From Pseudonocardia oceani (lineage in GTDB: Bacteria > Actinomycetota > Actinomycetes > Mycobacteriales > Pseudonocardiaceae), in NCBI RefSeq assembly GCF_019263585.2, contig NZ_JADQDF010000001.1, forward strand, positions 1,922,001-1,986,000: DNA of 64,000 bases. The letters are read 5' to 3'. Every line of letters begins with the position of its first letter. The stretch's first letter is position 1. The notes beneath the pieces are model-generated. The model saw only the letters and a program-made list of their open reading frames with translations. It had not been told where the DNA came from and did not search any database. Positions 6,888 through 16,141 of this stretch are shown in pieces. A program made the position numbers and the translations under genes.

Positions 6888-8714
6888 TCAGTCGTAGACG
6901 CCGACGACCGACCACCTCCCGCCGCGGTGGGCCAGCAGCAGCGCCGTGCCGTCGTCGAGGGCGACCTGCATCCGGCTCACCGGCTCCGCGCCCGTCCACC
7001 ACCGCTGCTCCAGCGGCCACGGCCCGGCCCACCCCAGCACCTCCCGGGCCGGGCCGCCGTGGACGGCCACCCGGTGCGGCGCGGCGGTGAGCCGGTCGGG
7101 CTCGGCCAGCCCGACCGGCGTCCCCGCGGCGTCGACCGGGGCCGCCGGGAGCGGCGGGGCGGGCACCGTGGCCGGCGAGGGCGCGGGCACCCGCCCCGGC
7201 CACGACGGCGGCGGCTCGGACACCGCGGGCCGCCCCATCGGCGCCGACCGCGTGATCGCACGTCGCCGCGCGTTGGTGGGGCGGGGGTTCCCGGCCCCGG
7301 CGCGGCCGGCGGCGCTCACCCGCCCGGTGGCGCGCAGGACGTCGTCGGGCCAGCCGGCGGGGGCGCGGTGGGGACCGCCGTCGGCCCCCCACGACCACGC
7401 CCCCGGATCCCGCTCCACCACGGGCACCGGCTCCGGCTCGGTCGCCTCCGGCCGCGGGCGGCGCGCGGGCCGCCGGGTGCCGGTCGTGCGCGGCTCCCGC
7501 TCGTCACCCCAGGGCACCAGCCGGACCTGCTCGCCCGGGTCGCGCCCGCCCGTCAGCACCGCGGTGACCACGGCGTCGGGCCCGAGCAGGGCCTGCACCC
7601 GGACCATCGCCCGCCCGGCCCGGGCGTCGGCCTCCCCGACCTCGCCCCACAGCCCGAGCTGCAGCGCCCCGGCCGTGACCGTCTCCTCCGGCGTGAGCCG
7701 CAGCCACCCCACCGCCCCCGCGCCGCCGCGCGCGAGCCAGGCGTCGAGCTGCCAGCGGACGCGGTCGACGGTGCCGGCGGGGGTGAGCGGCTCGGCGCAC
7801 CGCCAGATCCGGTGCAGCTCCCTCCCCGCCTCCCCGCCGGCCGGCACGGTGCGGGCCGCGATGCCCAGCCGCGTGCAGGACAGCCCGTGCCCGGCCAGCG
7901 CGGCGTGCAGCCGCTCGGCCAGGCCGCGGGCGGCGAACGCGGCGGCGTCGACGCGGTCGACCGGCGGGTCCAGCTCGATCTCGACGGCCAGCTCCTCGGG
8001 CGGGCGGCGGCGCAGCGGCGGGCGCGGGTCGAGCCCCCGGGCGAGCCGGTGCGCGAGCACCGCGTCGGCCCCGAACCGGGAGGCGACGTCCTCCGGGTCG
8101 AGCTTCCCGAACGACCCGAGGCTGCGCAGGCCGAGGCGGCGCAGGAGGTCGACGAGGTCGGTGCGGCCGGCGTCGGGCTCCCGGTCGAGCTCCTCGACGC
8201 CGAGCGGGGCGAGGAACGCCGGTGTGTCGCCCGCCCCGACGGCCAGCCCGCGCCGGGCGGCGAGCACCGCGGCGAACAGCCCGTCGGCCACCCCGACCTG
8301 GCACTCGACACCGGTGCGGGCCGCCACCTGGTCGACGAGCCGCTCCGCCGCGGCCTGCTCCCCGCCGAACCAGCCGACCGGGCCCTGCGCGGGCAGCGCC
8401 AGCAGCCCCGGCCGGACGATCTCGACGCCCGGCGCCAGCTCCTCCACCGCGACGACGACCGGCTCGAACGCCCGCGCGTCGCGGTCGGCGTCGCGGGCGA
8501 GGACCACCAGGTCGGGGCAGCGCGCCTGCGCCTCCCGGCGGCGCAGCCCGCGCCGGACCCCGTGCGCGCGGGCCACCGCCGAGCAGGCCAGCACCCGGTT
8601 GGCCACCACCACCGCCGCGGGCCGGTGCGGCGCCACCCCCTCGGCCCGGGCCGCCGCGGTGACCGGCCAGTCGGGCGACCACAGCGCCAGCACCCGCATC
8701 GGCGCCCCACTCAC
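6888..8714 (-). CDS. imuB: ImuB, inactive Y-family polymerase-like mutasome scaffold
   Basis: A 608-residue protein with a Y-family polymerase fold in its first 350 or so residues. In place of the catalytic aspartates it has the ImuB-type opening RVLALWSPDWPV, and no SIDE motif is visible, as expected for a non-catalytic adaptor. ImuB links DnaE2 and ImuA' to the sliding clamp during SOS mutagenesis. The region after about residue 390 is Pro/Arg-rich and low-complexity; the C-terminus ends GGRWSVVGVYD, typical of the family. GTG at 8714 overlaps the imuA' stop (GTGA); an ATG at 8699 (MRVLALW) is the alternative start. Confidence 0.92.
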   Translation of the reverse strand: MSGAPMRVLALWSPDWPVTAAARAEGVAPHRPAAVVVANRVLACSAVARAHGVRRGLRRREAQARCPDLVVLARDADRDARAFEPVVVAVEELAPGVEIVRPGLLALPAQGPVGWFGGEQAAAERLVDQVAARTGVECQVGVADGLFAAVLAARRGLAVGAGDTPAFLAPLGVEELDREPDAGRTDLVDLLRRLGLRSLGSFGKLDPEDVASRFGADAVLAHRLARGLDPRPPLRRRPPEELAVEIELDPPVDRVDAAAFAARGLAERLHAALAGHGLSCTRLGIAARTVPAGGEAGRELHRIWRCAEPLTPAGTVDRVRWQLDAWLARGGAGAVGWLRLTPEETVTAGALQLGLWGEVGEADARAGRAMVRVQALLGPDAVVTAVLTGGRDPGEQVRLVPWGDEREPRTTGTRRPARRPRPEATEPEPVPVVERDPGAWSWGADGGPHRAPAGWPDDVLRATGRVSAAGRAGAGNPRPTNARRRAITRSAPMGRPAVSEPPPSWPGRVPAPSPATVPAPPLPAAPVDAAGTPVGLAEPDRLTAAPHRVAVHGGPAREVLGWAGPWPLEQRWWTGAEPVSRMQVALDDGTALLLAHRGGRWSVVGVYD

Positions 8715-9472
8715 CCCGCCACCGCCTCGACCCGCGCCGCGGGAGCCACCCGCTCGCCACCGTCGTCACCGCCCACGCCCCCGCCGTCGGCGGGCAGCAC
8801 CAGGCCCGCGGTGCGCCCCGGCCCGAGCCCGCGCCCCGCCGCGCGCACCCGGATCCGCCGGGAGCACAGCCGCCCGGCGCCCGCCTCCAGCCCCTGCCAC
8901 TGCACGTCGGCGCAGCCCAGCTCGACGTCGGCCCCCGGCCACGGACCCAGCGCGAGCAGCACCGCGCCGCGCTGGCGGGCGCGGGCGGCGAGGCGCTGCC
9001 GGTCGCCCGCCCGCACCCCCGCACCCGGGACGGCCACCACGTCCATCCCGTCGAGCAGCGCCACGGTGACGGCGAGCAGGTCGCGCCCCGGGTGCGGCAC
9101 CAGCGCGAACCGCTCCAGCGCCACCCCCGCCTCGACCGCCGCGACGAGCCCCAGCTCCGGCCGCCCGACCACCCCGACCCACGCCCCCTGCGCGGACGCC
9201 TCGCCGACGAGCCCGAGCAGCAGTGACGTGGACCCGGGGCCGGGCGCAAGCGCGACGGTCGACCCCCGCCGCAGCCCCCCGCCGGGCAGCAGCCCCGCGA
9301 GCGGCCCGGCCACCGGCAGCACCCGGCCGTCGGACTCGGCCGCCGCGACGGGCCGGACCCCCGCCGCGCGGTCCTCCGCCCCGCGCAGGAGCCCGCGGGC
9401 CAGCGCCAGCCGGCTCGCGACGTCGCCCCGACCCTGCTCGCCGTGCGCACCGCGCACCGCCACCTCGGCCAC
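8711..9472 (-). CDS. imuA': ImuA', RecA-like mutasome accessory protein
   Basis: A 253-residue protein with a degenerate RecA-like core (LPGGGLRRGSTVALAPGPGSTSLL near residues 55-80 in place of a perfect Walker A, then an AWVGVVG strand). Length, the position upstream of imuB and the tandem LexA boxes all fit ImuA', which is required with ImuB and DnaE2 for damage-induced mutagenesis. GTG at 9472 was selected because AGGGGAGG lies seven bases upstream. The stop overlaps the imuB GTG, so the two are translationally coupled. Confidence 0.88.
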   Translation of the reverse strand: MAEVAVRGAHGEQGRGDVASRLALARGLLRGAEDRAAGVRPVAAAESDGRVLPVAGPLAGLLPGGGLRRGSTVALAPGPGSTSLLLGLVGEASAQGAWVGVVGRPELGLVAAVEAGVALERFALVPHPGRDLLAVTVALLDGMDVVAVPGAGVRAGDRQRLAARARQRGAVLLALGPWPGADVELGCADVQWQGLEAGAGRLCSRRIRVRAAGRGLGPGRTAGLVLPADGGGVGGDDGGERVAPAARVEAVAG

Positions 9473-9516
9473 GTCAAGACCTCCCCTGGTGCCCGCGCCG
9501 AGGGGAAGTCGACGTC

Positions 9517-9532
9517 TCGAACTGATGTTCGA
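9517..9532. promoter_or_regulatory. LexA (SOS) box 1 upstream of imuA'
   Basis: TCGAACTGATGTTCGA is a perfect TCGAAC-N4-GTTCGA site, 45 bases upstream of the imuA' GTG. It touches the candidate minus-strand -10 TACACT (9532-9537), on its downstream side. Confidence 0.93.
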
Positions 9533-9551
9533 GTGTAGCGAGGAGAGGCCC

Positions 9552-9567
9552 TCGAACACCAGTTCGA
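9552..9567. promoter_or_regulatory. LexA (SOS) box 2 upstream of imuA'
   Basis: TCGAACACCAGTTCGA is a second perfect SOS box, centred 35 bases from box 1, on the upstream side of the candidate imuA' -10. The pair brackets the -10 and could hold two LexA dimers. The divergent glycosyltransferase gene starts 90 bases away and might also be affected. Confidence 0.93.
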
Positions 9568-9657
9568 TCCGTGCACAGATCCATCCACACCCTGTGGACG
9601 GACACGGACGGGTGAGGCCGCTGGGGAGGGCCCGCGCACTCGTCCACACTGGGTCAC

Positions 9658-10734
9658 ATGCTGGTGGCGGTCGTTCCCGCGCACGACGAGGAACGCACCC
9701 TCCCGGAGTCGCTGGGCGCACTGCGCGTGCAGGACCCGCCCCCCGACCGCGTGGTGGTGGTCGCCGATGCCTGCACCGACGCCACCGCCGCCGTGGCCGC
9801 CGCACTCGGGGCCGAGGTCGTCGAGACGGTGGGCAACACCGGCCGCAAGGCGGGCGCACTCAACCAGGTCCTCGATGCACTGCTGCCCGGTCTCGCCGAC
9901 GACGACCTCGTCCTCGTCACCGACGCCGACTCCGCCCTGGTGCCGGGCTTCGTCGCCGCCGCGACCGCCCGGCTGCGCGAGGACCCGGGCACCGGGGCCG
10001 TCGGCGGCGTCTTCACCGGCCGTCCGGGCGGCGGGCTGGTGGGGGCGCTGCAGCGCAACGAGTACGCGCGCTACGCCCGGGAGGTCGCGCGCCGCGGCGG
10101 CGCGGCGCGGGTGCTCACCGGCACCGCCACCCTGTTCCGCGCGTCGGTGCTGCGCGAGGTCGCGGCCGCCCGCGGCGGCGCGCTGCCCGGCCGCCCCGGC
10201 GCCGTGTACGACCCCGGCGCACTCACCGAGGACGACGAGATCACCCTCGCCGTCCGCACGCTCGGGCACCGCACCGCGTCCCCACGCGCGTGCGTCGTCG
10301 TCACCGAGGTGATGACGACCTGGCGCGACCTCTGGGAGCAGCGGCTGCGCTGGCAGCGCGGCGCCCTGGACGACCTGCGCGCCTACGGCCTCACCCGCGT
10401 CACCGCCCCCTACGCGCTGCGGCAGGCCGCGATGTACGCCGGGATCCTCGCCGTCACCCTGTTCCTGCTGGCCACGGCCCTGTTCACGGCGCACGGCGAA
10501 CTCGGGCCGCCGCGCGGGCCCTGGCTCGTCGTCACCGCCGTGCTCGTCGTGGAGCGGGTGGTCACGGTGCGCCGCCGCGGGTGGCGGGCGGTGCTGCTCG
10601 CCGCGCCCGTCGTCGTCGAGTTCGGCTACGACCTGTTCCAGCAGGCCGTCTACCTGCGCGCGGCCGCCGACCTGCTCGCCCGCCGCGCGCCCGGCTGGCA
10701 CCACCCCGTCGCACGGATCCCGGTCGGGGCCTGA
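9658..10734 (+). CDS. Membrane-associated family 2 glycosyltransferase
   Basis: A 358-residue GT2 enzyme with a GT-A fold. It shows the N-terminal VVPAHDEERTLPESL, the nucleotide-sugar site TDADS near residue 95, the catalytic-base region EDDE near residue 192 and a QRLRWQRG motif typical of processive or polysaccharide-forming GT2s. Two or three C-terminal hydrophobic helices (about residues 255-325) place it at the membrane. Donor and acceptor are unknown. It is followed after three bases by a small membrane protein that recurs next to such enzymes, so the two probably form an operon. It is divergent from imuA'. Confidence 0.88.
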   Translation: MLVAVVPAHDEERTLPESLGALRVQDPPPDRVVVVADACTDATAAVAAALGAEVVETVGNTGRKAGALNQVLDALLPGLADDDLVLVTDADSALVPGFVAAATARLREDPGTGAVGGVFTGRPGGGLVGALQRNEYARYAREVARRGGAARVLTGTATLFRASVLREVAAARGGALPGRPGAVYDPGALTEDDEITLAVRTLGHRTASPRACVVVTEVMTTWRDLWEQRLRWQRGALDDLRAYGLTRVTAPYALRQAAMYAGILAVTLFLLATALFTAHGELGPPRGPWLVVTAVLVVERVVTVRRRGWRAVLLAAPVVVEFGYDLFQQAVYLRAAADLLARRAPGWHHPVARIPVGA

Positions 10735-10737
10735 GCG

Positions 10738-10893
10738 GTGTACGGGAAGCTCGGTTCCACCGCGGTCCTGGCCGCGCCCGCCGGGGCGCTGGTCACCGGC
10801 GGGATGCACGCACTCTGGTGGGCGGTCGCGGCCTGCACGCTGGTCGCCGCGGCGCTCGCGGCGGCGCGCCTGCTGCCCCGCCGCGAGCGCTGA
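10738..10893 (+). CDS. Small two-helix membrane protein downstream of glycosyltransferase
   Basis: A 51-residue protein starting GTG (VYGKLGSTAVLAAPAGA) with two short hydrophobic segments, the second being ALWWAVAACTLVAAALAAARLL. It starts three bases after the glycosyltransferase stop, so it is cotranscribed. Similar tiny membrane proteins with a YGKLG start and an LWW motif follow glycosyltransferases in other actinobacteria (from memory), perhaps as accessory subunits. Function unknown. Confidence 0.65.
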   Translation: MYGKLGSTAVLAAPAGALVTGGMHALWWAVAACTLVAAALAAARLLPRRER

Positions 10894-10915
10894 CTGTAGG
10901 AGTGGCCGGCCCCGC

Positions 10916-12457
10916 TCAGTGCGCGAAGTGGCGCGTGCCCGTGAGGTAGAGCGTGACGCCGGCGGCCTCCGCGGCCGCGGTGACCTCCGCGTCGCGCACC
11001 GACCCGCCCGGCTGCACGACGGCGCGCACGCCGGCCCCCAGCAGGACCTCGAGGCCGTCGGGGAACGGGAAGAACGCGTCGGAGGCCGCGACCGAGCCGC
11101 GGGCGCGGTCGCCCGCGCGCGCGACCGCGAGCCGGGCGGCGTCGACGCGGTTGACCTGCCCCATCCCGACGCCGACGGCCGCGCCGCCGGAGGCGAGCAG
11201 GATCGCGTTCGACTTCACCGACCGGCACGCCCGCCACGCGAACGCCAGGTCGGCCAGCACCTCGGCCGGGGCGGCCTCCCCGGTGGCGAGGGTCCAGGAG
11301 GCCGGGTCGTCGCCGGGCGCGTCGACCGCGTCGCGCTGCTGCAGCAGCAGCCCGCCGGTGATCGGGCGCAGCTCGGCGCCGGTGCGCGGCGGGGCGACCG
11401 GCAGCCGCAGCAGGCGCACGTTCTTCTTGCGCGCCAGCACCTCCAGCGCGCCGTCGGCGTAGGAGGGGGCGAGCACGACCTCGGTGAAGATCTCCGCGAC
11501 CTGCTCGGCCATCTCCACGCTGACCTCGCCGTTGGTGGCGATGACGCCCCCGAACGCGCTGACCGGGTCGGTGGCGTGCGCCTTGCGGTGGGCCTCGGCG
11601 ACGTCGGCGCCGACCGCGATCCCGCACGGGTTGGCGTGCTTGATCACCGCGACGGTCGGGGCGTCGCCGTGGTCGTGCGCCGCGCGCCAGGCCGCGTCGG
11701 CGTCGACGTAGTTGTTGTAGGACATCTCCTTGCCGTGCAACTGCTCCGCGGCGGCGAGGCCGGGGCCGCCGGAGACGTAGAGCGCCGCGGCCTGGTGCGG
11801 GTTCTCGCCGTAGCGCAGGGTCACCGAGCGCTCCCACGTGGCACCGGCCCAGGTCGGGAAGATCCCGCCGTCGGGGTCGGGGGCCAGGACGTTGCCCATC
11901 CACGACGCCACCGCGACGTCGTAGGTGGCGGTGTGCCGGAACGCGTCGGCGGCCAGGAAGCGGCGGTCCTCCAGCGAGAACCCCCCGTGCTTGAGCTGCT
12001 CGAGGACCCACTCGTAGCGCGAGGGGTCGACGACGACGGCCACGCTGTCGTGGTTCTTCGCCGACGCCCGGACCATCGCGGGCCCGCCGATGTCGATCTG
12101 CTCGACGCACTCGGCCGGGGTCGCCCCGGACGCGACGGTCTCGGTGAACGGGTAGAGGTTCGAGACCAGCAGGTCGAACGGCGCAATGCCCAGCTCGGTG
12201 AGCTGCGCGAGGTGCTCGGGCTTGCGGGTGTCGGCGAGCAGGCCGGCGTGCACGCGCGGGTGCAGCGTCTTGACCCGCCCGTCGAGGCACTCCGGGAACC
12301 CGGTGAGCTGCTCGACGGGCGTGACCGGCACCCCGGCGTCGGCGATGCGCTGCGCGGTGGAACCGGTGGAGACGATCTCCACGCCGAGCGCGTGCAGCCC
12401 GGTCGCGAGCTCCAGCAGGCCCGCCTTGTCGTAGACGCTGATCAGCGCGCGCTTCAC
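10916..12457 (-). CDS. purH: Bifunctional AICAR transformylase / IMP cyclohydrolase PurH
   Basis: A 513-residue enzyme for the last two steps of de novo IMP synthesis: formylation of AICAR with 10-formyl-THF, then ring closure. The MGS-like cyclohydrolase domain is N-terminal ([32 protein letters not shown]). The transformylase domain follows, with IKHANPCG and, further on, RSVKSNAI. Length is normal. GTG at 12457 starts the conserved [11 protein letters not shown]; the longer open frame upstream overlaps purN and is spurious. The gene follows purN after nine bases and is one operon with it. Confidence 0.97.
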   Translation of the reverse strand: MKRALISVYDKAGLLELATGLHALGVEIVSTGSTAQRIADAGVPVTPVEQLTGFPECLDGRVKTLHPRVHAGLLADTRKPEHLAQLTELGIAPFDLLVSNLYPFTETVASGATPAECVEQIDIGGPAMVRASAKNHDSVAVVVDPSRYEWVLEQLKHGGFSLEDRRFLAADAFRHTATYDVAVASWMGNVLAPDPDGGIFPTWAGATWERSVTLRYGENPHQAAALYVSGGPGLAAAEQLHGKEMSYNNYVDADAAWRAAHDHGDAPTVAVIKHANPCGIAVGADVAEAHRKAHATDPVSAFGGVIATNGEVSVEMAEQVAEIFTEVVLAPSYADGALEVLARKKNVRLLRLPVAPPRTGAELRPITGGLLLQQRDAVDAPGDDPASWTLATGEAAPAEVLADLAFAWRACRSVKSNAILLASGGAAVGVGMGQVNRVDAARLAVARAGDRARGSVAASDAFFPFPDGLEVLLGAGVRAVVQPGGSVRDAEVTAAAEAAGVTLYLTGTRHFAH

Positions 12458-12465
12458 GGGCCTTC

Positions 12466-13125
12466 TCACGGGATGGTCACCTCTCGTCCGGTCACGGTGG
12501 CCCCGTGTCGGGCCAGCGCGGCGACGGTGCCCACGAGCAACCGCCGCTCCTCGATCTTGATGCGTTCGTGCAGGGAGGCGACGGTGTCGCCCGGCTGGAC
12601 GACGACCGCGGCCTGCGCCAGCACCGGGCCGGTGTCGGTGCCCTCGTCGACGAGGTGCACGGTGGCGCCGGTGACCTTCACGCCGTAGGCCAGCGCGTCG
12701 GCGACGCCGCGGATCCCGGGGAACGACGGCAGCAGTGCCGGATGGGTGTTGACGACGGGCGCACCGACCTCCGCCAGGAAGCCCGGCCCGAGGATCTTCA
12801 TGAACCCCGCGCTGACGACCAGGTCGGGCCGGTGCGCGGCGACCGCCTTCGCGAGCGCGGTGTTCCACGCGGCGCGGTCGGGGTGCTCGGCGACGGGGCA
12901 CACGAACGTCGACACCCCCGCGCGCTCGGCGCGGGCGAGGCCCTCGATGCCAGGGCGGTCGGCGCCGACGGCCACGACCCGCCCGGGCGGCCCGGCGTCG
13001 AGCAGGGCCTGCAGGAGCGTGCCCGACCCGGAGACCAGCACGACCACCCGCGGCGGGTCGGGGATCTCGATCCGGCGATCCGGTGGCGCGGAGCTCGACG
13101 GCGCGGGACTCGGCGACGCGGACAC
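12466..13125 (-). CDS. purN: Phosphoribosylglycinamide formyltransferase PurN
   Basis: A 219-residue enzyme that transfers formyl from 10-formyl-THF to GAR. It has [16 protein letters not shown] (phosphate loop), [11 protein letters not shown], the catalytic [12 protein letters not shown] and the [12 protein letters not shown] aspartate. The first 20 or so residues form a Ser/Pro-rich extension ahead of the fold; a start further inside cannot be excluded. It leads the purN-purH operon and depends on the folate pool made by FolD. Confidence 0.96.
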   Translation of the reverse strand: MSASPSPAPSSSAPPDRRIEIPDPPRVVVLVSGSGTLLQALLDAGPPGRVVAVGADRPGIEGLARAERAGVSTFVCPVAEHPDRAAWNTALAKAVAAHRPDLVVSAGFMKILGPGFLAEVGAPVVNTHPALLPSFPGIRGVADALAYGVKVTGATVHLVDEGTDTGPVLAQAAVVVQPGDTVASLHERIKIEERRLLVGTVAALARHGATVTGREVTIP

Positions 13126-13216
13126 GCAGGGGGCTCCTCGCGGCTCGACGGTGATCGGCGGAACCCGCCCAGCCTAGGCGGCGGCCCAGGTCACACCGAT
13201 GCCGGAGCCCCCGCGC

Positions 13217-14962
13217 TCAGCCGTCGGCGCTGCGGTCGGCGCTGCCGTCCGCCGACTCGCGGGCCGCGCGCTCGGCGGCCTGGCGGGCGCGCAGGGCCAC
13301 GAGCTCGCCCACGGTCCGCGGGGCGGGGGGCTCCTCGTCGACGTCCGGGACGTCCGCGGTGCCGGCGGCCTCGACGGGGACGGCCGCGGGGCGCTCGTCG
13401 GCGGTGGCCTCGGCGGGCCGCTCCTCGTCGGTGTCGTCCTCGTCGGGCCACTCCTCGTCGGCGGTCTCCGGGACGGGCGACTCCTCGGCGGGGGCCTCGT
13501 CGAGGGGCACCTCGTCGACGGACACGTCCTCGCGGACCTCCTCGACCGGGCTCTCCTCGCCCTCGCCCTCGCCCTCGCCCTCGATCGAAGCGGGGGCGGG
13601 GGCGTCGGCCCGCGTCCGCTCCCGGATCCCGCGCCGGTCGCGCAAGGCGGGCCGGCGGCGGGCGACCCGCTCGCGCGCGGTCCCGTCAGCGGCCACCGCA
13701 GCGGCCCCGGCCACCTCGGCCGCATCCTCCGGCTCGTCCGCCGCGACCGCAACCGACGGCTCCTCCACGTCGTCCTCGTACTCGTACGGGTCCTCCCCCG
13801 GAGCGCGGCCCCGGCCGAGGAACACCACGAGCAGCGCCGGCACCCCGACGAGCAGCAGGACCGACGGCACCAGCAGCTCGGCCGGGATCCGCACGGGGTC
13901 GTAGGGCCCGGCGGCGAGCCGGCCGCCCGCGAGCGCGCCGAGCAGCCCGACGACCGCGGCGGTCCCGGCGACGGCGACGCCCGCCACCGGCATCGCGTGG
14001 TCGCCGGCGCGGCGCGCGACCACGCCCGTCAGCGCGCCGACGGCGATCGGCCCGGCCAGCGCGAGCAGGGCCCAGACCGGCGTCGGGGCGTCGGGCAGGG
14101 CCGCGAACAGCGGGAACACCGACGGCTCGCCCGGGGACACCCCGAACGGCGACACCGACGCCGAGCCCACGGAGAACCCGGGCCCGAGCACCCACGACAC
14201 GCCGCCGACCACGGCGTTGGGCAGGTAGGCGAGCGCCAGCAGCGTCAGGCCGACACCGGAGCCGGGGTCGGGTGCGAGGTCGGCGTAGGCGTCGCCGACG
14301 GCGGGCGCGCCGAGCAGCAGGGACCCCAGCAGGGCGAGCGCGCCGAGCCCGACGAGCCCGGTGAGGGCGACGGCACCGGTCCGCAGGGCGGCGCCGGCCC
14401 ACGGCGGCACCCGCGGGTCGGCCGGGCGGCCGCAGACCCGCACGACCCCCAGGGTCGCGGCCCCGCCCGCCACGAGCCCGGACGAGACGAGCGCGGCCCA
14501 CGGCGCCGCGGCCACCTCGGTCGCCCGCGGCAGCAGGGCGCTGCCCAGGACGGCGACGGCGGAGTGCGCTCCGGCGAACGTCGCGAGCACCGCACCCGCG
14601 TCGGTCCGCCAGTGCCCGCCGAGCCGGCGCACCGCCCAGCCCGCCCCGACGGCGACGACCCCGACGACGAGCAGCGTCGGCAGCAGCGGCAGCACGCTGA
14701 GCGGCTGACCCCCGAGCGCGAGCGGGATGAGGTGCGCGGCCAGCCACAGCGGGATGGCGGCGGCGAAGGCGCTGTCGAGCGAGACGTCCGCACCCGCGGT
14801 GAGCACGACGGCCGCCGCGCCCGGGACGAGCAGGGCGTAGCTGACGATGACCGTGCCCATCGCGCCGGCCATCAGGACGCGCAGGCGGTCGAACCCGTCG
14901 GCGTCGGGCCGCACGACGGATCCACCCGGTTCGTGATCGGGGGCGTCGAGGGTGCGAGTCAC
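13217..14962 (-). CDS. DUF6350 polytopic membrane protein (PerM-like)
   Basis: A 581-residue protein. About residues 25-400 contain nine or ten hydrophobic helices, beginning LRVLMAGAMGTVIVSYALLVPG. The last 170 residues form an acidic, low-complexity cytoplasmic tail (EGEGEGEGEE, repeated Glu/Asp/Pro/Ala). Position upstream of purN and next to the DUF5336 gene equals that of M. tuberculosis Rv0955 (PerM), a divisome-stabilising membrane protein (from memory). GTG at 14962 was chosen because the preceding frame overlaps the next gene and is compositionally meaningless. Confidence 0.8.
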   Translation of the reverse strand: MTRTLDAPDHEPGGSVVRPDADGFDRLRVLMAGAMGTVIVSYALLVPGAAAVVLTAGADVSLDSAFAAAIPLWLAAHLIPLALGGQPLSVLPLLPTLLVVGVVAVGAGWAVRRLGGHWRTDAGAVLATFAGAHSAVAVLGSALLPRATEVAAAPWAALVSSGLVAGGAATLGVVRVCGRPADPRVPPWAGAALRTGAVALTGLVGLGALALLGSLLLGAPAVGDAYADLAPDPGSGVGLTLLALAYLPNAVVGGVSWVLGPGFSVGSASVSPFGVSPGEPSVFPLFAALPDAPTPVWALLALAGPIAVGALTGVVARRAGDHAMPVAGVAVAGTAAVVGLLGALAGGRLAAGPYDPVRIPAELLVPSVLLLVGVPALLVVFLGRGRAPGEDPYEYEDDVEEPSVAVAADEPEDAAEVAGAAAVAADGTARERVARRRPALRDRRGIRERTRADAPAPASIEGEGEGEGEESPVEEVREDVSVDEVPLDEAPAEESPVPETADEEWPDEDDTDEERPAEATADERPAAVPVEAAGTADVPDVDEEPPAPRTVGELVALRARQAAERAARESADGSADRSADG

Positions 14963-15047
14963 CCCAGCAGGGTCGCAGCGCGGCCCGCGGGGATCGCGCA
15001 GGCGCGCGGGGGCCCGGGCGGGTGATTCCGGCCGCGCCCCCGGCGCG

Positions 15048-16037
15048 TCAGCCGGGCCGCGACTGGTCGCCCGGGGTGATGAAGCGCGTCTCGTCGGACG
15101 TCTCCTGGCCGGGCTCGCGGTGCTGCTCACCGGCGGCGGGCGCGCTGTGCGGGCCGCCCTCGGCCGGCTGCACCGGCGAGCCGGACGCCGGCGTGCTCGC
15201 CGAGGACGACACCTCCGGGCCCGCGTACCGGCCGGACTCCCCCGCACCCGGTGCGGGCATGGCCGCGGTGGCCTCCGAGGAGCCCTGGCCCGGGTCGGCG
15301 GGCTGGCCGCCGGGGGCCGCTCCGTAGCCCGCCGCGTAGCCGGGGCCGCCGTAGCCCGGGCCCTGGCCGTAGCCCGTGCCGTGGCCGGGCGCCGGTGGGC
15401 TGACCGGCAGTCCGCCGGTCGAGGGGCCGCCGTAGCCGGGCTGCTGCCCGGGCTGGCCGTAGCCGCCGTACTGGCCGCCGTAGCCGGGCTGCTGGCCGTA
15501 GCCGCCGCCGTACTGGCCGCCGTAGCCGGGCTGCTGGCCGGGCTGCTGGCCGGGCTGCTGGCCGTAGCCGCCGTACTGGCCGCCGCCGTACCCGGGCGTC
15601 GACGGGGCCGAGGGCCGGCGCGCCGGTGCCTTGACGAGGCCGGCGTCGAGCAGCAGCGCGCCCACGGCCGCCGCGGCGGCGAGGAACGCGAGGACGAGCC
15701 CGACGACCTGCACCGCGCTCGGGCCGCCGAACTCCTGCCCCAGCGCACCCCCGACGCCCTGCAGCAGCTGCAGCGTGCCGGTGACCAGCAGGACCGCCGC
15801 CGGGAGCAGCACGCGCCCGGTCCGGGGCAGCACCGCGGCGCCGGCGAGCAGGCCGCCGCCGATGATCAGCGCACCGGCGAGGCCGCCGGTGAAGGTGAGC
15901 TCGTCGAAGAAGCCGAGGATGTAGACCACGACCACGAGGGCGGCGGCGGCGAGGGCGAGCAGCCGCGCCGGGCCCGGCTTGAGCTGGTGATCGGTGCTGC
16001 CGGCGGCCGTCGAGGTCGGTTCGGGCTGCTGCGTCAT
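15048..16037 (-). CDS. DUF5336 membrane protein with Gly/Tyr/Gln-rich tail (34-kDa antigen homologue)
   Basis: A 329-residue protein with four hydrophobic helices in residues 20-140 and then a long disordered tail with GYGQQPGQQPG and YGGQYGG type repeats (about residues 160-260). The family is the mycobacterial 34-kDa antigenic protein type (DUF5336; Rv0954 holds the same place between sucD and the PerM-like gene, from memory). ATG at 16037 is preceded by a purine-rich GGAGGGGAGC. The tail may support membrane-proximal self-association. Function is not established. Confidence 0.85.
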   Translation of the reverse strand: MTQQPEPTSTAAGSTDHQLKPGPARLLALAAAALVVVVYILGFFDELTFTGGLAGALIIGGGLLAGAAVLPRTGRVLLPAAVLLVTGTLQLLQGVGGALGQEFGGPSAVQVVGLVLAFLAAAAAVGALLLDAGLVKAPARRPSAPSTPGYGGGQYGGYGQQPGQQPGQQPGYGGQYGGGYGQQPGYGGQYGGYGQPGQQPGYGGPSTGGLPVSPPAPGHGTGYGQGPGYGGPGYAAGYGAAPGGQPADPGQGSSEATAAMPAPGAGESGRYAGPEVSSSASTPASGSPVQPAEGGPHSAPAAGEQHREPGQETSDETRFITPGDQSRPG

Positions 16038-16141
16038 CGTGGAATGCTCCCCTCCGTGCGGACTCCCGCGGTCCGGTGCACGGGCCTCCCGCACGCTAGA
16101 CCATCGCGCCCGGGCGCCCGGTCCGGACGCGGGCCCCGGGC

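Noticed and set aside
9580..9652. Cluster of DnaA-like boxes as a replication origin
   Set aside because: The matches are imperfect, there is no AT-rich unwinding region and no dnaA, dnaN or gyrase genes are nearby.
6927..10949. A 1340-codon plus-strand open frame opposite imuB and imuA'
   Set aside because: It is a GC-driven shadow: Arg/Pro/Ala/Gly-rich with no domain, and it covers well-supported genes on the other strand. Similar long antisense frames opposite sucCD, purH, guaA and eccC were dropped for the same reason.
13530..13600. EGEGEGEGEE region of the DUF6350 protein as a separate gene or repeat element
   Set aside because: It is in frame with the preceding membrane domain and typical of acidic cytoplasmic tails in this family.
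15420..15600. Short repeats that could suggest a CRISPR array or minisatellite
   Set aside because: They are in frame and encode the Gly/Tyr/Gln-rich tail of the DUF5336 protein, with no regular spacers.
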